A DNA stretch of 64,000 nucleotides. Origin: Gracilaria gracilis (lineage: Eukaryota > Rhodophyta > Florideophyceae > Gracilariales > Gracilariaceae). Below the pieces are notes generated by a model that searched no databases, was not told where the DNA came from, and saw nothing but the letters and a program-made list of their open reading frames with translations. The stretch covers positions 682,001-746,000 of the forward strand of contig JARGSG010000218.1 of the NCBI GenBank assembly GCA_030374805.1. Reading direction: 5' to 3'. Shown here piece by piece: positions 1 through 10,119 of the stretch (positions within the stretch are counted from its first letter, which is position 1; each line of letters begins with the position of its first letter). The position numbers were made by a program, and so were the translations under genes.

Positions 1-3000
1 GCTGTAGCCCTAGGCGACTCTGGAGCAGACTACTCCACAATATCTTGCAATTTCTTTGATAGGATATCCGCCAAACATCCCAAGGTAGCAGTACAGCGCC
101 TATCCACACCAATGATCCTCGACACTGCACTGAGGGCTGACGGCACTCAAGCCCCAGCAACTGCATCACGGAAAGCAAACCTCAACCTCACGATTTTACT
201 CCCCCAGACTGGGCTCCCAGTACGCATCCGTGGAGTACAATTCCTGATCGTAGACAAGGATATGCCAGAGGTACTCCTCGGAAGGCCACTACTGAAGGCG
301 ATGGGTTTCGACTTCAACGAGCATCTGCATCGCGTAGCTTCGCTCATCGACGGAAAGTCGGAAGAAGAGTTACAGGGAAGAAGCTGTAGACTTTCATCTG
401 CCAGCTATCGAGGCATTAGCTACACGGACACCGACGAGGACCCCATTAAACTGCCAGAATGTCTCCAAGCCGGATTTGGAGAGGATACTGCGGACGAGAT
501 AGACGAAGCAATCAGGTCTGCATCAAGAACTGCCAAGGAGAATGGCATGTCTAATGAGGGTACAGCGAAGCTTGAACGACTTTTGGACAAGAACCGAAAT
601 TGTTTCGCGATCAAACTCGGACCAGAGCCGCCTGCAGACGTTCGCCCTCTCTCGATCAAGCTTGCGCCGAACGCCAAACCATACCGCACTCCACAACGAC
701 GATATTCCCCTGCGCAACGGGTGTTCATCAGGCACACTATCAAGTCGTTGGAGAGGATTGGCGCGGTGTACAAGAACGACCAAGCAAGATGGGCATGCCC
801 TGCACTGGCCGTTCCAAAACCCGGTACCGACAAATTACGTTTTACAGTCGACCTTAGAGGTACCAATGCACGGACTCTGCCACTCCAATCCGCGATGCCG
901 CACCTGGAGTCGATGCTGCAAGATTGTGAGGGAAGTCAGTGCTTCGCCAACATTGACTTTACGCACGGCTACTGGCAGATACCTCTGGACAAGGTATCGC
1001 AGGAAATAATGTCCATCCAGACACCACTAGGTATCTACTCTCCAACCAGAACACTTCAAGGAGGGACAGATTCAGGGAACCATTTCCAGTCCGTTACGCG
1101 AGAGAAATTCGAAGGCAGAGTGCAGCGCATGCTGCAATGGCTGGATGATTTCCTCATTCACGCGAGGGACGAAACCCAGCTGCTGGCTGAGATCGAAGTA
1201 TTTTTCGAGGTCTGCACAGAAGTAGGATTCAAAGTCAATCCGAAAAAGTCCTGCTTCTTTACCAGGGAGGTAAAGTTCTGCGGCAGAATCATTTCGTCAG
1301 AAGGAGTTCAATTTGATCCTAGAAACTTTGAGGTCTTATTGGCGATGAAAGCGCCAACAACTGGAGACCAATTGCAGCAGTTGCTGTGCGCTACGAACTG
1401 GATGAGGACATCCATTCCGGACTACGCGCGACTGGTAGAACCACTGCACCAGCTGCTTGAAGAAGCATGCAGGAAGGCTGGGAAACGAACCAAGAAGGCC
1501 TTACTGAAAGTGCAGCTCAACTGGAATATCAAACACCAGGAGGCTTTTGATAAAGCTAAAAATCAACTAGCCGCCGCAACCCAACTTTCCCTTCCAAAGG
1601 ACGGGTACCAGCTCTGTCTTTTCACAGATGCATCCGATACCCACTGGGCCGGGATTTTGACCCAGTTTCCTGAAGACGAACAAGATAAACCACTCGTGGA
1701 GCAGACACACGAACCACTATGTTTTTTATCTGGTGCTTTCAGTGGATCATCGGAACGTTGGAGCGTACCCGAGAAAGAAGGATTCGCTATCGTTGAGTCC
1801 ATGTGCAGACTGGACTACCTCATAGTTGGCAGAACTGTTTCGATATACACTGACCATGCAAACTTGGTTTACATTTACGATCCATATGGTCGTAACCCCG
1901 GTGTAGCACGGCATACAGCCGACAAACTGACTCGCTGGGCCCTGAAGTTGAACGGATTTCGGTTCACCATCGAACACGTGCCAGGAGAACGGAACGTGTG
2001 GGCCGATATGCTTACCCGATGGGCTGTGCAAATCGCAAGAACGGTGACACCAGCGAAGATCGGGCGCATTCGGGCATTGATGGCAGCACCAGTCAACCCT
2101 GGAGTTAACGAAAACTACGACTGGCCTTCAATGCAAGACATCATCAAGTCGCAGCGCAACACAACGTATGCACCTCCAAGTCGTTGCAAGACGACTGGTG
2201 ACGTTCTCAGGATGCAAACAGGAGAAGTATGGATCCCAGGGGACGACATAAATCTCCAGCTCCGAATCTTGATCGCAGCCCACACCGGGAAGGGAGGACA
2301 CAGGGCCACAGACCCCACGTTCAACACAGTAGCAACTCATTTTTGGTGGAAGGACCTTCGAACTCACACCACTGAGTTTACGAATTCATGCATTCACTGT
2401 ATTGCTACCGGCTATGGCAAAGTCGTTCCACGTCCGCTAGGGCACACAATGCATGCCAGTAAGCCAAACGAACTGTTGCATTTCGACTACTGTTACATGA
2501 ACAAGGGTGAGAAGGGAAAAGTGTACACGCTCATAGTTAAAGACGACCTCTCCGGCTACAAGTGGCTCAGAAGTGCAGAGGAAGCCGATTCAGAGACTAC
2601 CGCGGAAACACTGACGGATTGGTTTGCCGCTTTCGGAGTGGCGAGGTCATGGATATCGGACCAAGGGAGTCACTTCAAAAACAAACTCATGAAGTCCCTA
2701 TCGCAAAAGCTTAAGGCAGATCACCATTTTACACTACCATACTGCCCGTGGAGCAACGGTTCAGTAGAGGTGGTATGCCGTGAACTGCTTCGAACGTGCA
2801 GAGCGTTATTGTCGCAGTTCCAACTTCCGCAATCGGCATGGCCTACTATACTTCCAGTCATTCAATCCGCACTCAACAGTTCTCCGACAAAGAAGCTCAA
2901 CGGAAAATGCCCGCTTACTGTTTTCACTGGATTGCCACAGGACTCGCCTCTTGCTGCCATTCTTAGAAGCCACGAAAGAATCGTGACCGTCAAGGATATT

Positions 3001-3612
3001 GACAGTATCCGTGCTAAGGCGCTTCTAAACATCGAGAAACTACAGGCAGGGCTTGAAGAAATTCACCGCAACTGCGCTAACAAAGGGGGGAAACAGCGCA
3101 AGGCCTCTGTTGACGCACATAACCGACGTACTGGCGTTCGGCCGATCGATTTCACAGAAGGTGATTACGTGCTCAAGGCGGTTGCGCAGAAGAACATTCG
3201 CGCAAAGACAAGCCTACGGTGGCAGGGACCATTTCGAGTGATGCAATGTAGAGCACAACACATCTTCGAAGTGGAAAACATTGTTACTGGAAAGAAGGAG
3301 CTGGCTCACGGAAGACGATTAAAGCTATTCCGCAACAAAGACTACCAAGTGTCTGAAGAGCTGCAGGAACATTTGGCATATCAGGACAATGAACTGCTTG
3401 TCATCGAAGACTTCGAAGATATTCGCCGACAGAAGAACAAGGTCGAGCTGTTAGTGAAATGGAAAGGGTTCACCGACGAAGAGATGGACTGGGTAGATTA
3501 CAACTCGTTGAAGCAAGACGTTCCAGATCTTTTACAGGAATACCTTGATGAGACCAAGACGTCTGGATCGCGAAGACAGCGCAACGTAATCAGCGCCATC
3601 AAGAAAAAATAA
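1..3612 (+). CDS. Gypsy-A: Ty3/gypsy Pol polyprotein with chromodomain, 5'-truncated by window edge
   Basis: The frame is open from base 1 to the stop at 3610-3612, so the first Met at 112 is internal. An aspartic protease signature (Asp-Ser-Gly-Ala) is encoded at 16-27. Reverse transcriptase follows with its catalytic Asp-Asp in a W-L-D-D context at 1138-1149, then RNase H (Asp of the D-A-S motif at 1627-1629). The integrase has an HHCC-like zinc region near 2300-2400 and a catalytic triad with Asp codons at 2485 and 2659 and Glu at 2767, which is D-x57-D-x35-E. A chromodomain (L-V-K-W-K-G-F core) lies at about 3391-3555. No frameshift or stop is visible in 1.2 kb of protease/RT or 2.4 kb of RNase H/integrase, so this copy may be young. 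Gag and the 5' LTR lie outside the window. The class is clear; activity is inferred. Confidence 0.95.
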   Translation, partial: AVALGDSGADYSTISCNFFDRISAKHPKVAVQRLSTPMILDTALRADGTQAPATASRKANLNLTILLPQTGLPVRIRGVQFLIVDKDMPEVLLGRPLLKAMGFDFNEHLHRVASLIDGKSEEELQGRSCRLSSASYRGISYTDTDEDPIKLPECLQAGFGEDTADEIDEAIRSASRTAKENGMSNEGTAKLERLLDKNRNCFAIKLGPEPPADVRPLSIKLAPNAKPYRTPQRRYSPAQRVFIRHTIKSLERIGAVYKNDQARWACPALAVPKPGTDKLRFTVDLRGTNARTLPLQSAMPHLESMLQDCEGSQCFANIDFTHGYWQIPLDKVSQEIMSIQTPLGIYSPTRTLQGGTDSGNHFQSVTREKFEGRVQRMLQWLDDFLIHARDETQLLAEIEVFFEVCTEVGFKVNPKKSCFFTREVKFCGRIISSEGVQFDPRNFEVLLAMKAPTTGDQLQQLLCATNWMRTSIPDYARLVEPLHQLLEEACRKAGKRTKKALLKVQLNWNIKHQEAFDKAKNQLAAATQLSLPKDGYQLCLFTDASDTHWAGILTQFPEDEQDKPLVEQTHEPLCFLSGAFSGSSERWSVPEKEGFAIVESMCRLDYLIVGRTVSIYTDHANLVYIYDPYGRNPGVARHTADKLTRWALKLNGFRFTIEHVPGERNVWADMLTRWAVQIARTVTPAKIGRIRALMAAPVNPGVNENYDWPSMQDIIKSQRNTTYAPPSRCKTTGDVLRMQTGEVWIPGDDINLQLRILIAAHTGKGGHRATDPTFNTVATHFWWKDLRTHTTEFTNSCIHCIATGYGKVVPRPLGHTMHASKPNELLHFDYCYMNKGEKGKVYTLIVKDDLSGYKWLRSAEEADSETTAETLTDWFAAFGVARSWISDQGSHFKNKLMKSLSQKLKADHHFTLPYCPWSNGSVEVVCRELLRTCRALLSQFQLPQSAWPTILPVIQSALNSSPTKKLNGKCPLTVFTGLPQDSPLAAILRSHERIVTVKDIDSIRAKALLNIEKLQAGLEEIHRNCANKGGKQRKASVDAHNRRTGVRPIDFTEGDYVLKAVAQKNIRAKTSLRWQGPFRVMQCRAQHIFEVENIVTGKKELAHGRRLKLFRNKDYQVSEELQEHLAYQDNELLVIEDFEDIRRQKNKVELLVKWKGFTDEEMDWVDYNSLKQDVPDLLQEYLDETKTSGSRRQRNVISAIKKK

Positions 3613-3640
3613 CCAACAACAGGTGTTGGCTATGGGGGAC

Positions 3641-3851
3641 TGTTGATGCCGAAAGGCAATAGCGCCTACGTTGCGACCATAGAGCAGAGTAGTTCTGTGG
3701 GTGACGTCAGGTTACAGAACGCATATGCGCAGCAATTATACGGAGTGCAACGTATATAAAATACAAAGGAGTGTAGAAATGCCAGGTACGAAGAATCTGG
3801 ACCAGATAGTAACTCTGGTTCGGCAACCTGACGTCAGAGTCCACCCATACA
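3641..3851 (+). repeat. Putative 3' LTR of Gypsy-A
   Basis: A G-rich polypurine-like tract (about 3631-3640) precedes TGTTGATG, and the stretch runs to an ACA at 3849-3851, giving a TG...CA unit. Inside are a TATA motif (TATATAAA, 3753-3760) and two perfect CRE palindromes (TGACGTCA) at 3702-3709 and 3829-3836. The 5' LTR is outside the window, so the borders are inferred from structure and not from a repeat comparison. Confidence 0.55.
3702..3836 (+). promoter_or_regulatory. LTR promoter: TATA box flanked by two CRE palindromes
   Basis: TGACGTCA occurs at 3702-3709 and 3829-3836, on either side of TATATAAA at 3753-3760. This octamer is the classical bZIP/CREB-type site. In an LTR it would couple transcription to a bZIP pathway; that role is inference. 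Confidence 0.45.
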
Positions 3852-4400
3852 TTTTGTCACCTTCCTAGGAGCACGCCCGGACGAGGCCATAAAAGACCTG
3901 AATCAGCTGCAAAGGCAGCGGATTCAGAGGCATCCTTGGAGGGACTTCCTATTAGAAAACAGATGAGCTATTGGCGCTATGCTCTCTTGTGACACAGGTC
4001 GTGCAGTTCATGTATTTGAACTTTCAACACTCCCCTTCGACCTGTGCTCACTGCCAAGCCGAAGGACAAAGCTTACAGAAGAACTGATCTACCTGATCTG
4101 GTTACCTTCACACTGTAACTCCCCTTCTGCTGTACACATGTACAATCTCTTTGTCAAATGTCACTTCTGGGACTCGAACCCAAGGTCTACAGCGTAAAGC
4201 TGGGCCCATAACCTATTAGAAAACAGATGAGCTATTGGCGCTATGCTCTCTAGTGACACAGGTCGTGCAGTTCATGTATTTGAACTTTCAACACTTCCAA
4301 GGTACTTTGTGCCTATTCTCTCGCCTCTGCTGAGTCTACCGCGCGACTGCAACCGAGTGCTCTACGCCCTCCCGTTCTGATCAACAAAGATAAAACAATA
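3852..4400 (+). other. Gag-leader-like sequence split by TRIM-1
   Basis: Directly after the putative LTR a short open stretch reads like the start of a retroelement gag (L-G-A-R-P-D-E-A-I-K-D-L-N-Q). It is interrupted by TRIM-1 at 3950-4293 and resumes at 4299. It could be the beginning of a second tandem Gypsy-A internal region, or flanking repeat. Coding capacity is lost a few hundred bases on. Confidence 0.3.
3950..4293 (-). mobile_element. TRIM-1: complete 344-bp terminal-repeat retrotransposon in miniature
   Basis: Two 80-bp direct repeats (3950-4029 and 4214-4293) are nearly identical and enclose 184 bp. On the minus strand each starts TGTTGAAAG and ends TTCTAATA. The element is flanked by a perfect 5-bp target duplication, CTTCC at 3945-3949 and 4294-4298. 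On the minus strand the 5' repeat is followed at once by GGTTATGGGCCCA, the complement of the anticodon arm of initiator tRNA-Met, and the 3' repeat is preceded by a purine tract (CGAAGGGGA). A tRNA T-arm-like segment (GGGTTCGAGTCCC) lies just inside the primer site. There is no protein gene, so mobilisation would need an autonomous copia-type partner. The structural call is strong. Confidence 0.9.
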
Positions 4401-4632
4401 CTTGACAGAACTGCTAGCCTCCGGAATTGTCCGCCTACACTACGTAATAGTGTAGACGAACTCAAGAAGCCGTGCGAATTTTGTTTTGTAAAGCATGCTT
4501 TGCAAAACTCTGATAAACCTACGACTCGTTTAAAGCAGTACTGTTCCCGTGATAGCTGCGGTGAGGAAGCCGCACGCTCTTGGAGGTCGCGATTGTAGAA
4601 TGTGCCCTAAGAATTTGCTCCGGTATAACACC

Positions 4633-4850
4633 ATAAAAACAGTTGTGCAACTCCGGCGCCCTCTGCGCTGGTTCCCTGCATGTGTCACTTATCTTTTATA
4701 CTCCTCCTCTTTTGTTGAGGACGTCGACCCATCTCGAGCTTTCATATCTGTTTTGGGTGGAGCATCTCTTACAGTGCATGGCGCTTACAGCGGTAGCGTA
4801 CAAGAATCTTTTCTGAAGCAGGCAGGACTTGAACCGACGATCTCTGTAAG
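4633..4850 (-). mobile_element. TRIM-2 family fragment (3' LTR plus part of the internal region)
   Basis: The minus strand closely matches the element at 33333-33681. It has the T-arm-like internal segment, then an LTR of about 120 bp with a GAGTATAAAAGA TATA motif, ending CTGTTTTTAT at 4633. The 5' LTR and primer site are missing, so this is a truncated copy. The open frame 4549-4992 on the plus strand is only its antisense. Confidence 0.75.
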
Positions 4851-6244
4851 TTACAGTGGTTGTCAAAAATATGCGCACACGGTATTTTTATTGACAACAG
4901 CCACTTGTAAAAGCACTTTCAGTGTATATTGTAGTCTACCTGTATCAATAACACGATTGCAATTGTGTAAACCAGTTTCAACCCCTAAATAGCCTCCCTA
5001 AAATCACAGTGTTTAAAACGCTATATGTGGACGTGATTTTTGTAGCCACGTTGGCTAAACGACGCGGGTGGTGACAACCAAAAAGAAGACTAGAATGCCA
5101 GGGGGTATTAGCCTACGTAGGCAATGATTAACAGCGTAAGCCGCTGCATAGCTCACACTATGAGTATTGAGATGACACACGGTGGTGCCAGTGATACTTA
5201 TAACGAACAAAGCAAACTTTTGGCGCCCTGGCGGTGAATAGCTACAAACGGCTGAAGTCCCAAACAAACTTCAGAAAGAGACTCGAACGATACGGTAAAA
5301 GCTCTACGTCAAACTTCAGACGCAAACTTAGTAGGCTTACAATTAATCTTGAGACCAATTATAGACAAACGCAGAAAGAGCCAGTTCTCAGATGTAAGTG
5401 AAAAGTGGTGAACGTGAAAGAAGAAAACCGAACCACCCAGCGGCCAAGGAAAATGAACGAAAAGAAGAGTGGAAACAAATCAATGAAACGAGGGAAAAAA
5501 GCAATGATTGCGTTTCTGGAAAAAAATGGGGTTTTTTGAGCCTGTGCTGGTGGTGGTGGTGGTAGTGGTGGTGGTGGTAGTGGTGGTGGTGGTAGTGGTG
5601 GTGGTGATGGTGGTGGTGGTGGTGGTGGTGGTCAAAGATGAGTATCTGAAGTTGAGCATGGCTTATATAGACGTTGGAGACCTTCGAATCCAGCTGAATA
5701 TCGACGTTACAATTTTGTGTAAACTATGAGTAACATTATATAACCCAGATGCAGTTTTCATGCATGATTGTGTAACCAGTGTAGCCTTACTAGTTGCTCG
5801 CAGCCACATAATAGTTTCTTAGAGTAACAGACAACTTGTCGCAAAGATAATGCTTTGTTGGCACAATTTCCAAGTCCGCGAGAATCCATAATCACTTCAA
5901 TCGAAGACCTGATTCGGGAAGATTATCCGTTACGTAAACGATACAGCAAGTTTTAAACGAATCTATCGAACAGTTTTCGCTGCCGAAAATAGCATTAGTG
6001 GGTGCGGGAATTTGAAGGGGTTATATGCATGAACATCGCCATTTCACCTCTTCTCCGTGTATTTTCTTGTTATCCGGGTTCATTTCACATCACACGACTG
6101 ATTACACGAACTTTGCACTGATAGTGCACGATTTGTACATGAAGTGTACACTTAAGAACATTCCCTCCGTCCTTGGATATATCCTTAAAGTAGAGTTAGT
6201 TGGTGGTTAGGTCATTCTCAGAAGGCGTCTAGGTGATATTCGTA
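4851..6244. other. Intergenic; no gene recognised
   Basis: Apart from the GGT tract at 5547-5632 I see no conserved motif, long coding frame or repeat partner within the window. Confidence 0.5.
5547..5632 (+). repeat. GGT trinucleotide microsatellite
   Basis: About 86 bp of near-perfect (GGT)n with a few A interruptions (GTAGTGG and GTGATGG). The poly-Val frame through it is an artefact of the repeat. Confidence 0.95.
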
Positions 6245-6860
6245 GTGTGGGGAGGGTGCCGGGGCTTCTCTTTGCATTGAATGCATGCTGCGTTGGAAGT
6301 CCACGGATGTACTTCGTGTTGGCGTTCACACGGTTACGCTACGGTTGCACGTGTATTTCAGGGGTAGCGGGGAGAAGTGGTATGCGGTCGACGTCTTCGT
6401 TGCCAACACCATGGCACGTTTCCATCCTGGTGCTCCGCGTCCCGCCGTCATTCCGCCTGACAGCCCTCATGGACTGCCATTGCCGTTACTGCCGCCGCCG
6501 CCCCCGTCGCCGCCTCCGCTACTGTCGCCGCCGCCCGCAAACTCCCCGCACTTTTCGCCACCGCCGGTACCCCGAGCGCCTCGTCGTCTGGTGGGGACTC
6601 CGTTCGCTTCGTGCGATATGTCCCTGCCGTGCACAGTCCGAGGCGTGGAAGTCCGCCGCCTCGAGATGCGGCCAGGCGGATTAGTCGCCGTTGTCGCATA
6701 TGTGGTGGAAGTGCCGCTGGGCGCCCTTCCAGCTCCTACCTTCGCGGATGGCACGACGCCATCCGCGTAGTCGAAGAGGAGCTGCCTCGCGGGGCTGTGG
6801 CCATCCTGGCCCGACTGCTCCACGAGTTGCGGGAAGTGCAAGAGCGATATGGGATATAGA
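6245..6860 (+). other. GC-rich block with a possible coding fragment (6461-6859)
   Basis: A sharply GC-rich island, including a CCG-rich tract near 6480-6530, stands in AT-rich sequence. Several frames are open because stops are rare. The most protein-like is the plus frame from just after a stop at 6458-6460 to the stop at 6857-6859. It is Ala-rich, then basic with a C-x2-C pair, and ends in an amphipathic helix (R-G-W-H-D-A-I-R-V-V-E-E-E). It has no ATG, so it would need an upstream exon or be a remnant. The product is not recognised. Confidence 0.3.
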
Positions 6861-7626
6861 ATATAAGATATAATGCATATTTGCTACTGTATGCAATAAT
6901 AAATATACTCTGCTTTCTGCTTATCGCTCTTCCTCCTCGCCCTTCTTCCTCATTTTCACACTTTCACACTATATATGCAGCAATGCAAAATTATACGCAA
7001 CGCACGATTACAAAAAATGGCTCGCACACTCACAGCGTCAAATAATGATAATCTTTATTGTAGTCCTTACTAGCTACACTACCGAAACTGCAAGTTCGAC
7101 AGTAGTTTATGCACCTTCGTGCATAATACACCATCCTCGGAATAAAGAGCTTACAACCTAAGAAAAAACTCAAATTGGAGCTTTACATGCCGAAAAACAG
7201 TTTCTCGAGGCCATCCTAAATCAACTAAACCATTCTAAATCCGCAGTCTACGGCTATTTGAAGCCAAACAAAAGCTGAATCAGTAGGCGACGCACTGGAT
7301 GATCGCAAAAATTAAACCCAAATGACAAACCCCAAATCAAAAGATCGCTTTTGTAAACTTTTACATTTGTTCTACCTTTAAATAATGAACTCAACCTTGA
7401 AGTATGTATATTAAGAATGCAAGCTATCTATCGAGTTAAAATGTTTAGATATATGAAGTAAAAACAGAACGTTTGCTCACCAAAGATCATTGCATTAGGC
7501 GTCTGAAATTGGCTATGGGCCACAATCTCTTATATGCGCAGGACTAGTATATGGTTGTTTTGAGTGGCGAGAAAAAGTTTAATGGCGATTGTCCAGATGG
7601 ATGGAGGCACTAGCGTTGTATTATTT
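6861..7626. other. AT-rich intergenic; nothing recognised
   Basis: Dense stops in all frames and no repeat partner seen within the window. Confidence 0.5.
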
Positions 7627-7916
7627 CTTTCAACACTGAAAGTTTTTACGTCCACAGAAGTAGATATAAGCAATGGCGAATAGTTTTTAAAGAAAAAAAT
7701 TCAAGAATTAAGTTGGATAATGCATTTGTAGAACAACACGAGCACGTGAGCAAAATCGTATCATTTAAATGCTCTAATCAACGTTCTTATGTCTACCATG
7801 GTAAACATACGCGAAGCAAACACTTGGCAAACTAACAACCAAAGTTTTCAGTCGACACTCAATCATATTCAAAATTTATGTCTATTACAATACACATAAA
7901 CTTTCAGTGTTGAAAG
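7627..7916. mobile_element. Candidate MITE, 290 bp, with 19-bp inverted ends
   Basis: CTTTCAACACTGAAAGTTT at 7627-7645 is repeated as its exact reverse complement at 7898-7916. The interior is AT-rich and non-coding. No convincing target duplication flanks the pair, and the end motif is itself a near-palindrome, which weakens the call. Confidence 0.4.
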
Positions 7917-7950
7917 GGTTACAATGAGACGTCAATGCGTTGATGCTGTA

Positions 7951-8420
7951 TGGGCCTACTTGTGCGCCTTACTGGCTACAAGGCACCCAATTGGTATTCT
8001 GTATTTTATAATTTATAATTCCTAATTTATAATTTAGTTTAGCTTAACATTGCTGGCCCATGACAGTAGGTAATGGGAGCAGCCCATGAAGTCATGCCTG
8101 CATGAAAGATCGGCGGCGGTGCACCTTGTATATATTGTGGTGCACCTCGCCTTCTCCCTCGGGTATTGTAAAGTCAAACACCATTACAGCAGTAACTATA
8201 CCATCTTGGTCACTTGCTACTCTATTACTATTCAGGTTTTACAGCACGTCGACGTCTACTACCGTACACCTACACGGTATAGACTAGTTGCCCGCCGTTT
8301 GCCCCTGTGGGTTTCGGGTGTCCTACTACCATATTGGTTGTGTGTTTTTCCCCTTTAGGTTGAGCCCTCGCGCTCTCCCTCTACCAGGCGTACCCTACAC
8401 CTTATATGTATTTGTACGAC
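7951..8420 (+). repeat. Gypsy-B 5' LTR
   Basis: Begins TGGGCCTACTTGTG and ends near ATTTGTACGA. It aligns along its whole length with 19103-19572 but is clearly diverged. Where the 3' LTR has TGACGTCA, this copy reads TGAAGTCA (8087-8094). Confidence 0.85.
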
Positions 8421-8568
8421 GTTTTGGTCTCTCGACCTAGAAGTTTCTTGGTTTTTGTCGTACCTTTACTGGTGAACAGAAGACTTTGGAAAGGATTCTG
8501 GAAGTTCACACACGTAATTGGTTTGGTATAGATACTCTCGAAGCAATTGGATACCACTATTTGTCAAT

Positions 8569-9422
8569 ATGGAAAGAACTACAAGGATTACTCGTGGCTC
8601 TAGCGCGCCATCTAGCCACAAGGGTTCTGCTGTGGCTTCGGCCGCCAAACCAATTCTGGGTAGTCCCGAGGAGCTGCTTCGGCAACCTCGGGCCGGAACC
8701 TCGAAGGATACGGGCCCCCAGCCTCCGTCGGCTCCTGAACCTAATAAGGATTTGCCGACAACGGTTGAGGACCTTGAGCCCCAATTGGAAGAACGAGCGA
8801 AAGCTCTTTTTACCGCTACGGTTAATGAAGCTATGACCTCTATGGATATGGACGCCGTTACCCACTTGGTGGTTGATCGAGCCGTGCACGAGCTCTCTCA
8901 ACGCATACCTAAATTGGTTGAAACATACCTCTTAACGGGTGCCCGAGAACATATCTACCGAATGGTTCAAGACCTTTGGGTTTCCGAAGGAATGGCGGAA
9001 ACAAAAACCTCTGGGGTGAATATGGTTAGTCGCATACCACAAGAGTCCCTGCCGGTTCTTCCGCACCAATCAAGCCAATTCCGGCCGATAGTGCGTACCT
9101 ACAAGGTTTACGGCAAGGTCTCGAGGGCCATATAGAGATGGGCCCTCGAGACGTGTACTTGCCAACCATTGGAGGTAACGTTCGAAAGGACACCAAGACT
9201 GGTGGACCCGAGGACGATTCGTCTGACCCAGATGATGGGCGGCGAAGAAGAAACCGCAAGGGTAAAGAAAGGAGGAGGAAGAAGGGAAAGGGTCGCGGCT
9301 ACGACTCTGACCCCGATTCCTCGAACTCCGATACCAATACTGGTTCATCGTCGGATGGTGACCGTAAAGGTAGACGCAAGAAGAAACCGAACAGCTTGGC
9401 TGAAGTGCAACGCCCTCCTTGA
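8569..9422 (+). pseudogene. Gypsy-B gag, N-terminal part, frameshifted
   Basis: The first likely Met is the ATG at 8569, about 150 bp after the 5' LTR. The frame is Pro/Ser-rich, then helical (about residues 80-150), and stops at 9133-9135. The next frame, 9138-9422, is a very basic and Ser/Asp-rich segment (K-G-K-E-R-R-R-K-K-G-K, then D-S-D-P-D-S-S-N-S-D), as in nucleic-acid-binding Gag tails. No zinc knuckle is visible. Assignment to Gag rests on position and composition, not on a recognised domain. Confidence 0.6.
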
Positions 9423-9424
9423 GG

Positions 9425-10119
9425 GATTCCCATGACTTAGTTATTTCCGACATGTCGGCTGGGTTAATTATGACTACATACGATGGCCACGTTGGTGGAT
9501 GGGACACGTGGGACAAGGCAGAGTCCAGGAGGTTGGCACAGCATGGCTGGTGCCCTTTATGGGGGTATTCTAGATTATTATGGTATTTGCCGTACAGTAC
9601 GGGAGGCGAGCTACACTACTTAGTGCGCCGGCAACTCTGCCGTCGCACCCAGTAAACCTCCCCCAACCAGGTTTTTGGCTCTAGACTGCTTCGCCTTCGG
9701 CGGTACTCAACTCCTCCTTGGAGGGATATCCCGTAGCCTACGGACTGTCTATCCTCCCTGCATCCCCTAAACGAACCCACTATTGGGAGTATTTACCAAT
9801 CGCTGTCGCGTTCGCCCTTGTATAAGGTTTCCACCGGCTTTGCCGTATCCTTAACCACATTTTGTGGACTCTCCTTTTCCTTTTCTTTCCTTTCCCTTTT
9901 TCCCCTTGCTTTTGGGTGGTTACTCCGCCACTCGCAGCCTGTGCTGACACCGCGTCGCACTCGCCACACTGTGGACACTTCGCCTCCTTGGTGGATAACA
10001 CACACACGCCGCTCACGCGGAATACCTTCTTGTCTCACCTTCCTACACTCATCGTGAAGTGTGACCTTGGCCTTACACCTTGACTTAGTCGTGTCATCAC
10101 TGGAAGGGTTCTGTTTGCT
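9425..10119. other. Non-coding stretch within Gypsy-B gag
   Basis: About 700 bp without a convincing frame separates two similar basic, Ser/Asp-rich Gag segments (near 9240-9400 and 10200-10280), both with an R-K-G-R/K-K-K-type motif. It could be an insertion or a decayed part of gag. A polypyrimidine run of about 40 bp lies at 9869-9908. Confidence 0.4.

Noticed and set aside
420-866. Minus-strand frame opposite Gypsy-A RT
   Set aside because: Shadow of the pol frame; no motif.
4549-4992. 147-codon plus frame
   Set aside because: It reads through the antisense of a TRIM-2 fragment.
5508-5729. Poly-Val protein frame
   Set aside because: Translation of the GGT microsatellite.
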